A stretch of 64,000 bases of DNA from Sambucus nigra (GCA_949130495.1 CASBWL010000040.1:3276674-3340673), one strand, 5' to 3'. Counted from the first letter of the stretch, positions 1 through 11,970 are shown. A program made the numbers and translations. Notes: generated by a model not told the origin, from the sequence alone.

Positions 1-330
1 AGAGGGTTAGAACTCGAAACAGCCCCCGAACGGCCCCGTGGGTGGCACCAACACCTCCCACGGGGCCAATGTAACTCGTAGGAACTAATCCCGTAGCCGC
101 GGGACTCCCGATTTGATAATACGACGGTAATTTGCATATTTCTAGACTTAGGCTTAAAAACGTGGCTTTAGAGGGCCTGAACTCGATACAGCCCCCGAAC
201 GGCCCCATGGGTGGCACCAACACCTCCCACGGGACCAATGTAACTCGTAGGAACCGATCGCGCAGCCGCGGGACTCCCGGTTTGAGAATACGATAGGAAT
301 TTTCATATTTCTAGACATAGGCTTAAAAAC
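1..330. repeat. Partial left copy of the 11-monomer HOR
   Basis: These two monomers align with 1860-2189 at an offset of 1859 bp but are more diverged (about nine differences noticed in the first 210 bp) than the complete copies are from each other. They look like the right-hand end of an older neighbouring unit that continues outside the window. Confidence 0.8.
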
Positions 331-2189
331 ATGGCGTTAGAGGGTGAGAACTCCAAACAGCCCCCGAACGGTCCCGTGGGTGGCCGTAACACCTCCCACG
401 GGGCCAATGTAACTCGTAGGAACTGACCCCGCAGCGGCGGGACTCCCGATTTGAGAATACGTTGGTAATTTGCATATTTCTAGACTTAGTCTTAAAAACA
501 TGGCGCTAGAGGGTGAGAACTCAAAACAGCCCCCCGAACGTCCCCGTAAGTGGCACCAACACCTCCCACGGGGCCAATATAACTCGTAGGAACTAACCCC
601 ATCGCCGCGGGACTCCCGGTTTGAGAATACGACGGAAATTTGCATATTTATAGACTTAGGCTTAAAAACATGGCGTTAGAGGGTGAGAACACGAAACACC
701 CCTCGAACGGCCCCGTGGGTGGCACCACAGCCTCCCACGGGGCCAGTGTAACTCGTAGGAACTGACCCGCAGCCGCGGGACTCCCGGTTTGAGAATACGA
801 CAGTAATTTGCATATTTCTAGACTTAGGCTTAAAAACGTGGCTTTAGAGGGTCTGAACTCGATACAGCCCCCGAACAGTCCCGTGGGTGGCACCAACACC
901 TCCCACGGGACCAATGTAACTCGTAGGAACCGATCGCGCGGCCGCGGGACTCCCGGTTTGAGAATACGATAGGAATTTGCATATTTCTAGACATAGGCTT
1001 AAAAACATGGCGTTAGAGGGTGAGAACTCCAAACAGCCCCCGAACGGTCCCGTGGGTGGCAGTAACACCTCCCACGGGGACAATGTAACTCGTAGGAACT
1101 GACCCGGCAGCCGCGGGACTCCCGGTTTGAGAATACGACGGTAATTTGCATATTTCTAGACTTAGGCTTGAAAACGTGGCGTTAGAGGGTGAGAACTCGA
1201 AACAGCCCCCGAACGGCCCCATGGGTGGCACCAACACCTCCCACGGGGCTAATGTAACTCGTAGGAACTGACTCCGTAGCCGCGGGACTCCCGATTTGAG
1301 AATACAACGATAATTTGCCTATTTTTAGACTTAGGCTTAAAAACGTGGCTTTAGAGGGTGAGAACACGAAACATCCCCCGAACGGCCCCGTGGGTGGCAC
1401 CAACACCTCCCACGGTACCAATGTAATTCGTAGGAACTGACCCCGTAGCCACGGGACTCTCGGTTTGAGAATACGACGGTAATTTGTATATTTCTAGACT
1501 TAGGCTTAAAAACATGGCGTTAGAGGGTGAGAACTCGAAATAGCCCCCGAACGGCCCTATGTGTGGCAACAACACCTCCCACGGGGCCAATGTAACTCGT
1601 ACGAACTGACTCCGTAGCCGCGTGACTCCCGGTTTGAGAATACGACGGTAAATTACATATCTCTGGACTTCGGCTTAAAAACATGGCGTTAGAGGGTGAG
1701 AACTCGAAACAGGCCCAGAACGGCCCCGTGGGTGGCACCAACACCTCTCACGGGACCAATGTAACTCGGAGGAACTGACCCCGCAGCCGCGGGACTCCCG
1801 GTTTGAGAATACGACGGTAATTTGCATATTTCTAGACTTAGGCTGAAAAATATGGCGTTAGAGGGTCAGAACTCGAAACAGCCCCCGAACGGCCCCGTGG
1901 ATGGCACCAACACCACCCACGGGGCCAATGTAACTCGTAGGAACTAACCCCACAGCCGCGGGACTCCCGATTTGAGAATACGATGGTAATTTGCATATTT
2001 CTAGACTTAGGCTTAAAAACGTGGCTTTAGAGGGTCTGAACTCGATACAGCCCCCGAACGGCCCCGTGGGTGGCACCAACACCTCCCACGGGACCAATGT
2101 AACTCGTAGGAACCTACCGCGCAGCCATGGGACTCCCGGTTTGAGAATACGATAGGAATTTTCATATTTCTAGACATAGGCTTAAAAAC
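331..2189. repeat. 11-monomer HOR, copy 1 (1859 bp)
   Basis: The unit is eleven distinguishable monomers and recurs 1859 bp downstream. Compared with 2190-4048 I noticed only a handful of substitutions, for example G to A near 440/2299, A to G near 796/2655 and G to T near 941/2800. Monomers inside the unit differ from each other far more, so the 11-mer block, not the monomer, was the unit of the last duplication. Diagnostic features are the CTTAGTCTTA variant near 486, the extra C in the run near 530 and the missing C near 766, all reproduced in copy 2. Confidence 0.93.
1007..1175. repeat. Representative 169-bp satellite monomer
   Basis: This copy is exactly 169 bp and serves as a coordinate reference. 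Positions 1-27 are mixed in composition and start ATGGCGTTAG. Positions 28-120 are GC-rich, containing a C run at 31-35, the main dyad at 40-75 and the CCGCGG site at 105-110. Positions 121-169 are AT-rich, with ATTTGCAT at 138-145, TCTAGA at 149-154 and an A run before the next unit. Because 169 is not a multiple of three, any open frame shifts by one base per unit, so no protein can be read through the array. Subtypes are marked by small changes such as GTGGCTTTAG instead of ATGGCGTTAG, TTTCAAGACT instead of TTTCTAGACT, and TTCGGCTT instead of TTAGGCTT. Confidence 0.95.
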
Positions 2190-4048
2190 ATGGCGTTAGA
2201 GGGTGAGAACTCCAAACAGCCCCCGAACGGTCCCGTGGGTGGCCGTAACACCTCCCACGGGGCCAATGTAACTCGTAGGAACTGACCCCGCAGCGGCGGA
2301 ACTCCCGATTTGAGAATACGTTGGTAATTTGCATATTTCTAGACTTAGTCTTAAAAACATGGCGCTAGAGGGTGAGAACTCAAAACAGCCCCCCGAACGT
2401 CCCCGTAAGTGGCACCAACACCTCCCACGGGGCCAATATAACTCGTAGGAACTAACCCCATCGCCGCGGGACTCCCGGTTTGAGAATACGACGGAAATTT
2501 GCATATTTATAGACTTAGGCTTAAAAACATGGCGTTAGAGGGTGAGAACACGAAACACCCCTCGAACGGCCCCGTGGGTGGCACCACAGCCTCCCACGGG
2601 GCCAGTGTAACTCGTAGGAACTGACCCGCAGCCGCGGGACTCCCGGTTTGAGAATACGACGGTAATTTGCATATTTCTAGACTTAGGCTTAAAAACGTGG
2701 CTTTAGAGGGTCTGAACTCGATACAGCCCCCGAACAGTCCCGTGGGTGGCACCAACACCTCCCACGGGACCAATGTAACTCGTAGGAACCGATCGCGCGT
2801 CCGCGGGACTCCCGGTTTGAGAATACGATAGGAATTTGCATATTTCTAGACATAGGCTTAAAAACATGGCGTTAGAGGGTGAGAACTCCAAACAGCCCCC
2901 GAACGGTCCCGTGGGTGGCAGTAACACCTCCCACGGGGACAATGTAACTCGTAGGAACTGACCCGGCAGCCGCGGGACTCCCGGTTTGAGAATACGACGG
3001 TAATTTGCATATTTCTAGACTTAGGCTTGAAAACGTGGCGTTAGAGGGTGAGAACTCGAAACAGCCCCCGAACGGCCCCATGGGTGGCACCAACACCTCC
3101 CACGGGGCTAATGTAACTCGTAGGAACTGACTCCGTAGCCGCGGGACTCCCGATTTGAGAATACAACGATAATTTGCCTATTTTTAGACTTAGGCTTAAA
3201 AACGTGGCTTTAGAGGGTGAGAACACGAAACATCCCCCGAACGGCCCCGTGGGTGGCACCAACACCTCCCACGGTACCAATGTAATTCGTAGGAACTGAC
3301 CCCGTAGCCACGGGACTCTCGGTTTGAGAATACGACGGTAATTTGTATATTTCTAGACTTAGGCTTAAAAACATGGCGTTAGAGGGTGAGAACTCGAAAT
3401 AGCCCCCGAACGGCCCTATGTGTGGCAACAACACCTCCCACGGGGCCAATGTAACTCGTACGAACTGACCCCGTAGCCGCGTGACTCCCGGTTTGAGAAT
3501 ACGACGGTAAATTACATATCTCTGGACTTCGGCTTAAAAACATGGCGTTAGAGGGTGAGAACTCGAAACAGGCCCAGAACGGCCCCGTGGGTGGCACCAA
3601 CACCTCTCACGGGACCAATGTAACTCGGAGGAACTGACCCCGCAGCCGCGGGACTCCCGGTTTGAGAATACGACGGTAATTTGCATATTTCTAGACTTAG
3701 GCTGAAAAATATGGCGTTAGAGGGTCAGAACTCGAAACAGCCCCCGAACGGCCCCGTGGATGGCACCAACACCACCCACGGGGCCAATGTAACTCGTAGG
3801 AACTAACCCCACAGCCGCGGGACTCCCGATTTGAGAATACGATGGTAATTTGCATATTTCTAGACTTAGGCTTAAAAACGTGGCTTTAGAGGGTCTGAAC
3901 TCGATACAGCCCCCGAACGGCCCCGTGGGTGGCACCAACACCTCCCACGGGACCAATGTAACTCGTAGGAACCGATCGCGCAGCCGCGGGACTCCCGGTT
4001 TGAGAATACGATTGGAATTTTCATATTTCTAGACATAGGCTTAAAAAC
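2190..4048. repeat. 11-monomer HOR, copy 2 (1859 bp)
   Basis: This is the near-identical tandem copy of 331-2189, same length and same indels, which is hard to explain except by a recent unequal crossover or similar duplication. A small cluster of changes at about 2115-2130 separates it from the equivalent places in the left partial copy and the right partial copy, which match each other there. That suggests conversion or drift in this copy only. Confidence 0.93.
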
Positions 4049-4145
4049 ATGGCGTTAGAGGGTGAGAACTCCAAACAGCCCCCGAACGGTCCCGTGGGTG
4101 GCCGTAACACCTCCCACGGGGCCAATGTAACTCGTAGGAACTGAC
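4049..4145. repeat. Start of a third 11-mer copy, broken off
   Basis: About 97 bp matches 331-427 and 2190-2286, including the variant GGTGGCCGTAAC. From about 4146 the sequence switches to a different monomer type (CCCGGTAGCC, then GACTCTCGG). This is the right edge of the 11-mer domain. Confidence 0.8.
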
Positions 4146-4380
4146 CCGGTAGCCGCGGGACTCTCGGTTTGAGAATACGATGGTAATTTGCATATTTCTA
4201 GACTTAGGCTTAAAAATGTGGCGTTAGAGGGTGAGAACTCGAAACATCCTCCGAACGGCCCCGTGGGTGGCACCAACACCTCCCACGGGGCCAATGTATC
4301 TCGTAGGAACTTACCCCGCAGCCGCAGGACTCCCGATTTGAGAATACGACGGTAATTTTCATATTTCTAGACTTAGGCTT
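4146..4380. repeat. Transition satellite monomers
   Basis: Just over one ordinary but diverged monomer between the 11-mer domain and the 16-mer domain. No gene or other element is visible. Confidence 0.7.
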
Positions 4381-6310
4381 AAAAACGTGGCTTTAGAGGG
4401 TGAGAACACGAAATAGCCCCCGAACGGACCTGTGTGTGGCACTAACACCTCCCACGGGGCCAATGTAACTCGTACGAACTGCCCCCGTAGCCATGTGACT
4501 CCCGGTTCGAGAATATGATGGTAATTTACATATTTCTAGACTTCGGCTTAAAAACATCGCGTTAGAGGGTGAGAACTCGAAACAGCCCCCGAACGGCCCC
4601 GTGGGTGGCACCAACACCTCCCACGGGACCAATGTAAATCGAAGGAACTGACCCCACATCCGCGGGACTCCCGGTTTGAGAGTACGACGGTAATTTGAAT
4701 ATTTCTAGACTTAGGCTTAAAAACATGGCGTTAGAGGGTCAGAACTCGAAACAGCCCCCGAACGGCCCCGTGGTTGGCACCAACACCTCCCATGGGGCCA
4801 ATGTAACTCGTAGGAACTGACCCCGCAGCCGCGGGACTCCCGGTTTGAGAATAGGATGGTAATTTTCATATTTTTAGACTTAGACATAAAAACCTGGTGT
4901 TAGAGGGTGAGAACTCGAAGCAGCCCCCGAACGGCCCCGTGGGTGGCACCAACACCTCCCACGGGGCCAGTGTAACTCGTAGGAACTGAACCCGCAGCCG
5001 CGGGACTCCTGGTTTGAGAATACGACAGTAATTTGCATATTTCTAGACTTAGGCTTAAAAACGTGGCCTTAGAGGGTGAGAACTCGATACATCACCCGAA
5101 CGGCCCCGTGGGTGGCACCAACACCTCCCACGGGGACCAATGTAACTCATAGGAACCGACCGCGCAGCCGTGGGACTCCCGATTTGAGAATACGATAGGA
5201 ATTTGCATATTTCAAGACTTAGGCTTAAAAACATACCGTTAGAGGGTGAGAACTCGAAACAGGCCCCGAACGGTCCCGTGGGTGGCACCAACACCTCCCA
5301 CGGGGCCAATGTAACTCGTAGGAACTGACCCCACAGTCGCGGGAATCCCGATTTTAGAATACGACGGTAATTTGCATATTTTTAGACTTAGGCTTAAAAA
5401 TGTGGCGTTAGAGGGTGAGAACTCGAAACAGCCCCCGAACGGCCCCGTGGTGGAACCAACACCTCCCACGAGGCCAACATAAGTCGTAGGAACTGACCCC
5501 GCAGCCGTACGACTCCCGGTTTGAGAATACGATGGTAATTTATATATTTCTAGACTTAGGCTTAAAAACATGGCTTTAGAGGATGAGAACACGAAACAGC
5601 CCCCAAACGGTCCCGTGGGTGGCACCAACACCTCCCACGGGACCAATGTAACTCGTAGGAACTGACACCGCAGCCGCGGGTCTCCCGGTTTGAGAATACG
5701 ACGGTAATTTGCATATTTCTAGACTTAGGCTTAGAGGGTCTGAACTCGATACAGCCCCCGAACGGCCCCGTGGGTGGCACCAACACCTCCCATGGAACCA
5801 ATGTAACTCGTAGGAACTGACCGCGCAGCTGCGGGACTCCCGGTTTGAGAATACGATGGGAATTTGTATATTTCTAGACTTAGGCTTAAAAACATGGCAT
5901 TAGAGGGTGAGAACTTGAAACAGGCCCCAAACGATCTCGTGGGTGGCAGCAACACCTCCCACGGGGCCAATGTAACTCGTAGGAACTGACCCCGTAGCCG
6001 CGGGACTCGCGGTTTGAGAATACGACAGTAATTTGCATATTTCTCGACTTAGGCTTAAAAACGTGGCGTTAGAGGGTGAGAACTCGAAACAGCCCCCGAA
6101 CGGCCCCGTAGGTGGCACCAACACCACCCACGGGGCCAATCTAACTGGTAGGAACGGGCCCCGCAGCCGCGGGACTCCCGATTTGAGAATACGACAGTAA
6201 TTTGCATACTTTTAGACTTAGGCTTAAAAACATGGCGTTAGAGGGTGATAACTCGAAACAGCACCCGAACGGCCCCGTGGGTGGCACCAACACCTCCCAC
6301 GGGGCCAGTG
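4381..6310. repeat. Decayed 16-mer HOR, copy B1
   Basis: Monomers here match 6733-9010 in the same order. The offset is 2352 bp at the left, 2689 bp after a 2-monomer duplication in the second copy, and 2704 bp (16 x 169) after a 14-bp deletion in this copy near 5732. Markers shared by both copies include the AGACATAAAAACCTGG variant (near 4880) and GAACTCGATACATC (near 5090). The copies differ at many positions, so this HOR is older than the 11-mer and the core HORs. Confidence 0.8.
5731..5742. other. 14-bp deletion inside a monomer
   Basis: The usual GGCTTAAAAACGTGGCTTTAG is shortened so that GGCTTA runs directly into GAGGGTC. The lost 14 bases lie between two short GGCTT repeats, as expected of a slip or microhomology-mediated deletion. 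The matching place in the second copy (near 8430) is intact. Confidence 0.85.
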
Positions 6311-6732
6311 TAACTCGTACGAGCTGACCCCGTAGCCACGGCACTCCAGATTTGAGAATACGATGGTAATTTACATAGTTCTAGACTTAGGCTTAAAAAC
6401 GTGGCGTTAGAGGGTGAGAACTCGAAACAGCCCCCGAACGGCCCCGTGGGCGGTACCAACACCTCCTACGGGACCAATGTAACTCGAAGGAACCGACTGC
6501 ACAGCCGCGGGACTCTCGGTTTGAGAATACGACGGTAATTTGCATATTTCTAGACTTAGGCTTAAAAACATGGCGTTAGAGGGTGAGAACTCGAAACATC
6601 CCCCGAACGGCCCCGTGGGTGCCACCAACCCCTCCCACGGGGCCAATGTAACTCGTAGGAACTGACCCCGCAGCCGCGAGACTCCCGATTTGAGAATACG
6701 ACGGTAATTTTCATATTTCTAGACTTAGGCTT
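6311..6732. repeat. Satellite monomers between B1 and B2
   Basis: Two and a half monomers. The first resembles the CGAGCTGACC and CCAGATTTGAG type found later in every core unit (for example near 13745 and 18810), and the GGGCGGTACC type follows. The last part (about 6570 on) is nearly repeated at 9590-9800. No gene is visible. Confidence 0.75.
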
Positions 6733-9010
6733 AAAAACGTGGCTTTAGAGGGTGAGAACACGAAATAGCCCCCGAACGGCCCTGTGTGTGGCACCAACAC
6801 CTACCACGGGGCCAATGTAACTCGTACGAACTGACCCCGTAGCCGCATGACTCCCGGTTTTAGAATACGACGGTAATTTACATATTTATAGACTTCGGCT
6901 TAAAAACATGGCGTTAGAGGGTGAGAACTCGAAACAGCCGCCGAACGGCCCCGTGGTTGGCACCAACACCTCCCACGGGACCAATGTAACTCGGAGGAAC
7001 TGACCCCACAGCCGCGGGACTCCCGGTTTGAGAATACGATGGTAATTTGCATATTTCTAGACTTAGGCTTAAAAACATGGCGTTAGAGGGTCAGAACTCG
7101 AAACAGCCCCCGAACGGCCCCGTGGGTTGCACCAACACCTCCCACGGGGCCAATGTAACTCGTAGGAACTGACCCCGCACCCGCGGGACCCCCGGTTTGA
7201 GAATACGACGGTAATTTTCATATTTTTAGACTTAGACATAAAAACCTGGCGTTAGAGGGTGAGAACTCGAAGTAGCCCCCGAACGGCCCCGTGGGTGGCA
7301 CAAACACCTCCCACGAGGCCAGTGTAACTCGTAGGAACTGACCCCGCAGCCGTGGGACTCCCGGTTTGAGAATACGACGGTAATTTGCATATTTCTAAAC
7401 TTAGGCTTAAAAACATGGCGTTAGAGGGTCAGAACTCGAAACAACCCCCGAACGGCCCCGTGGGTGGCACCAACACCTCCCACGGGGCCTATGTAACTCG
7501 TAGGAACTGACCCCGCAGCCGCGGGACCCCCGGTTTGAGAATACGACAGTAATTTTCATATTTTTAGACTTAGACATAAAAACCTGGCGTTAGAGCGTGA
7601 GAACTCGAAGCAGCCCCCGAACGGCCCCGTGGGTGGCACCAACACCTCCCACGGGGCCAGTGTAACTCGTAGGAACTGACCCCGCAGCCGTGGGACTCCC
7701 GGTTTGAGAATACAACAGTAATTTCATATTTCTAGACTTAGGCTTAAAAACGTGGCTTTAGAGGGTGAGAACTCGATACATCCCTCGAATGGCCCCGTGG
7801 GTGGCACCAACACCTCCCACGGGGTCCAATGTAACTCATAGGAATCGACCGCGCAGCCGTGGGACTCCCGGTTTGAGAAAACGATAGGAATTTGCATATT
7901 TCAAGACATAGGGTTAAAAACATAGCGTTAGAGGGTGAGAACTCGAAACAGGCCCCAAACGATCCCGTGGGTGGCACCAACACCTCCCACGGGGCCAATG
8001 TAACTCGTAGGAACTGACCCCGCAGTCGCGGGACTCCCGATTTGAGAATACGACGGTAATTTGCATATTTTTAGACTTAGGCTTAAAAACGTGGCGTTAG
8101 AGGGTGAGAACTCGAAACAGCCCCCGAACGGCCCCGTGGGTGGCACCAACACCTCCCACGAGGCCAACATAAGTTGTAGGAACTGACCCCGCAGCCGCAC
8201 GACTCCCGGTTTGAGAATACGATGGTAATTTATATATTTCTAGACTTAGGCTTCAAAACGTGGCTTTAGAGGATGAGAACACGAAACAGCCCCCGAACGG
8301 CCCCGTGGGTGGCACCAACACCTCCCACGGGACCAATGTAACTCGTAGGAACTGACCCCGCAGCCGCGGGTCTCCCGGTTTGAGAATACGACGGTAATTT
8401 GCATATTTCTAGACTTAGGCTTAAAAACGTGGCTTTAGAGGGTCTGAACTCGGTACAGCCCCCGAACGGCCCCGTGGGTGGCACCAACACCTCCCATGGA
8501 ACCAATGAAACTCGTAGGAACTGACCGCGCAGCTGCGGGACTCCCGGTTTGAGAATACGATAGGAATTTGCATATTTCTAGACTTAGGCTTAAAAACATG
8601 GCGTTAGAGGATGAGAACTTGAAACAGCCCCCGAACGATCTCGTGGGTGGCAGCAACACCTCCCACGGGGCCAATGTAACTCGTAGGAACTGACCCCGTA
8701 GCCGCGGGACTCCCAGTTTGAGAATACGACGGTAATTTGCATATTTCTCGACTTAAGCTTAAAAACGTGGCGTTAGAGGGTGAGAACTCTAAACAACCCC
8801 CGAACGGCCCCATAGGTGGCACCAACACCACCCACGGGGACAATCTAACTGGTAGGAACTGACCCCGCAGCCGCGGGACTCCCGATTTGAGAATACGACA
8901 GTAATTTGCATATTTTTAGACTTAGGCTTAAAAACATGGCGTTAGAGGGTGAGAACTCGAAATAGCCCCCGAACGTCCCCGTGGGTGGCACCAACACCTC
9001 CCACGGGGTC
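6733..9010. repeat. Decayed 16-mer HOR, copy B2
   Basis: This is the second copy of the B block. It contains a local 2-monomer tandem duplication absent from B1: the AGACATAAAAACCTGG variant appears near 7231 and again 338 bp later near 7569, each followed by GAACTCGAAG. After that the order of B1 resumes, through the ACGATCTCGTGGG monomer near 8635. Confidence 0.8.
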
Positions 9011-9590
9011 AGTGTAACTTATAGGTACCGCAGGAGTCCCGATTTGAGAATACGATAGGAATTTGTATATTTGTAGACTTAGCCTTAAAAACATGGTGTT
9101 AGAGGGTGATAACTCGAAATAGCCCCCGAACGGTCCCGTGGGTGGCAGCAACACCTCCCACGGGGTCAATGTAACTCATAGGAACTGACCCCGTAGCCGC
9201 GGGACTCCCGGTTTGGGAATACGACGGTAATTTGTATATTTCTAGACTTAGGCTTGAAAACGTGGCGTTAGAGGGTGAGAACTCGAAATAGCCCCCGAAT
9301 GGCCTCGTGGGTGGCGCCCACACCTCCCACGGGGCCAATGTAACTCGTAGGAACTAACCCCACAGCCGCAGGACTTCTGGTTTGAGAATACGACGATAAT
9401 TTGCATATTTCTAGACTTAGGCTTAAAAACGTGGCTTTAGAGGGTGAGAACACAAAACAACCTCCGGACAGCCCCGTGGGTGGCACCAACACCTCCAACG
9501 GGACAATGTAACCCGTAGGAACTGACCCCGCAGCCGCGGGACTCCCGATTTGAGAATACGACGGTAATTTGTATATTTCTAGACTTAGGC
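9011..9590. repeat. Monomers with a 12-bp deletion and a patch shared with the core
   Basis: Near 9026-9040 about 12 bp is missing between TATAGG and the CAGGAGTCCC that follows. From about 9131 to 9352 the sequence is essentially the same as 16904-17123 and 25854-26073 in the core, including rare variants GGCCTCGTGGG and GGCGCCCACACC, although the flanks differ. No gene is visible. Confidence 0.8.
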
Positions 9591-11124
9591 TTAAAAACAT
9601 GGCGTTAGAGGGTGATAACTCGAAACATCCCCCGAACGGCCCCGTGGGTGCCACCAACACCTCCCACGGGGCCAATGTAACTCGTAGGAACTGACCCCGC
9701 AGCCGCGGGACTCTTGATTTGAGAATACGATGGGAATTTTTATATTTCTAGACTTAGGCTTAAAACTTGGCTTTAGAGGGTGAGAACACGAAATAGCCCC
9801 CGAACGGCCCTGTGTGTGCCACCAACACCTCCCACGGGGCCAGTGTAACTCGTAGGAACTGACCCCGCAGCCGCGGGACTCCCGGTTTGAGAATACGACA
9901 GTAATTTGCATATTTCTAGACTTAGGCTTAAAAACGTGGCTTTAGAGGGTGAGAACTCGATACATCCCTCGATCGGGCCCCGTGGGTGGACCCAACACCT
10001 CCCACGGGGACCAATGTAACTCATAGGAGCCGACCGCGCAACCGTGGGACTCCGGTTTGAGAATACGATATGAATTTGCATATTTCAAGACTTAGGCTTA
10101 AAAACATAGCGTTAGAGGGTGAGAACTCGAAACAGGCCCCGAACGGTCCCGTGGGTGGCACAAACACCTCCCACGGGGCCAATGTAACTCGTAGAAACTG
10201 ACCCCGCAGTCGCGGGACTACCGGTTTGAGAATACGACGGTAATTTGCATATTTTTAGACTTAGGCTTAAAAACGTGGCGTTAGAGGGTGAGAACTCGAA
10301 ACAGCCCCCGAACGGCCCCGTGGGTGGCACCAACACCTCCCACGAGGCCAACGTAACTCGTAGGAACTGACCCCGCAGCCGCACGACTCTCGATTTGAGC
10401 ATACGATGGTAATTTATATATTTCTAGACTTAGGCTTAAAAACGTGGATTTAGAGGATGAGAACACGAAACAGCCCCCGAACGGCCCCGTGGGTGGCACC
10501 AACACCTCCCACGGGACTAATGTAACTCGTAGGAACTGACCCCGCAGCCGCGGGTCTCCCGGTTTGAGAATACGACGGTAATTTTCATATTTCTAGACTT
10601 AGGCTTAAAAACGTGGCTTTAGAGGGTCTGAAGTCGATACAGCCCCCGAACGGCCCCGTGGGTGGCACCAACACCTCCCATGGAACCAATGTAACTCGTA
10701 GGAACTAACCGCGCAGCTGCGGGACTCGCGGTTTGAGAATACGATAGGAATTTGCATATTTCTAGACTTAGCTTAAAAACATGGCGTTAGAGGGAGAGAA
10801 CTCGAAACAGCCCCCGAACGATCTCGTGGGTGGCAGTAACACCTCCCACGGGGCCAATGTAACTCGTAGGAACTGACCCCGTATCCATGGGACTCCCGGT
10901 TTGAGAATACGACGGTAATTTTCATATTTCTTGACTTAGGCTTAAAAACGTGGCGTTAGAGGGGGAGTACTCGAAACAGCCCCCGAACGGCCCCGTAGGT
11001 GGCACCAACACCACCCACGGGGCCAATCTAACTGGTAGGGACTGACCCCGCAGCCGCGGGACTCCCGATTTGAGAATACTACGGTAATTTGCATATTTTT
11101 TGACTTAGGCTTAAAAATGTGGCG
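9591..11124. repeat. 16-mer HOR, shortened copy B3
   Basis: The left part matches 6570-6790. Near 9810 it jumps forward by about five monomers and then follows 7640-9000 (offset about 2184, later 2169). It includes the GATACATCCCTCGA monomer at 9955 (compare 7775) and the ACGATCTCGTGGG monomer near 10819. The right end leads into the first monomer types of the core HOR. Confidence 0.75.
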
Positions 11125-11970
11125 TTAGAGGGTGAGAACTCGAAACAGGCCCCGAACGGCCCCGTGGGTGGCACCAACACCTCCCACGAGGCCAACGTAA
11201 CTCGTAGGAACTGACCCCGCAGCCGCACGACTCCCGGTTTGAGAATACGATGGTAATTTATATATTTCTAGACTTAGGCTTAAAAACGTGGCTTTAGAGG
11301 ATGAGAACACGAAACAGCCCCCGAACGGCCCCGTGGGTGGCACCAACACCTCCCACGGGACCAATGTAACTCGTAGGAACTGACCCCGCAGCCGCGGGTC
11401 TCCCGGTTTGAGTATACGATGGTAATTTGCATATTTCTAGACTTAGGCTTAAAGACGTGGCTTTAGAGGGTCTGAACTCGATACAGCCTCGAACGGCCCC
11501 GTGGGTGGCACCAACACCTCCCATGGAACCAATGTAACTCGTAGGAACTGACCGCGCAGCTGCGGGACTCCCGGTTTAAGAATACGATAGGAATTTGCAT
11601 ATTTCTAGACTTAGGCTTAAAAACATGGCGTTAGAGGGTGAGAACTCGAAACAGCCCCCAAACGATCTCGTGGGTGGCAGCAACACCTCCCACGTGGCCA
11701 ATGTAACTCGTAGGAACTGACCCCGTAGCCGCGGGACTCCCGGTTTGAGAATACGACGGTAATTTGCATATTTATCGACTTAGGCTTAAAAACGTGGCGT
11801 TAGAGTGTGAGAACTCGAAACAGCCCCCGAACGGCCCCGTAGGTGGCACCAACACAACCCACGGGGCCAATCTAACTGGTAGGAACTGACCCCGCAGCCG
11901 CGGGATTTCCGATTTGAGAATACGACGGTAATTTGCATATTTTTAGACTTAGGCTTAAAAACATGGCGTT
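10281..11970. repeat. 5-monomer tandem duplication at the core edge
   Basis: The block of five monomers starting near 10281 recurs at 11125 (offset 844 bp, 5 x 169 less one). The order in both is a GAGGCCAACGTAAC monomer, a GGATGAGAACACG monomer, a GTCTGAA(C/G)TCGATACAG monomer, an ACGATCTCGTGGG monomer and a CCCGTAGGTGG monomer. These five are also the opening block of every later core unit, so this is the place where the core HOR takes shape. Confidence 0.8.

Noticed and set aside
530..770. 1-bp length changes in C runs as possible functional frameshifts
   Set aside because: Extra or missing C in CAGCCCCCGAAC and GACCCCGCAG is typical replication slippage or sequencing error in homopolymers. 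With no coding frame it has no meaning beyond marking repeat copies.
3850..4032. Short plus-strand open frames (also 49121-49378 and 56683-56892)
   Set aside because: They run through ordinary monomers, share no domain, and are not kept in other copies of the same repeats.
5239..5646. 135-codon open frames (also at 9268-9675, 20923-21330, 29873-30280, 41689-42096, 57903-58310, 58578-58985, 59591-59998)
   Set aside because: Each is two overlapping monomer frames joined because a 1-bp deletion makes one interval 168 bp, for example CAGCCTCGAACGG in place of CAGCCCCCGAACGG. The frame is an accident of indels.
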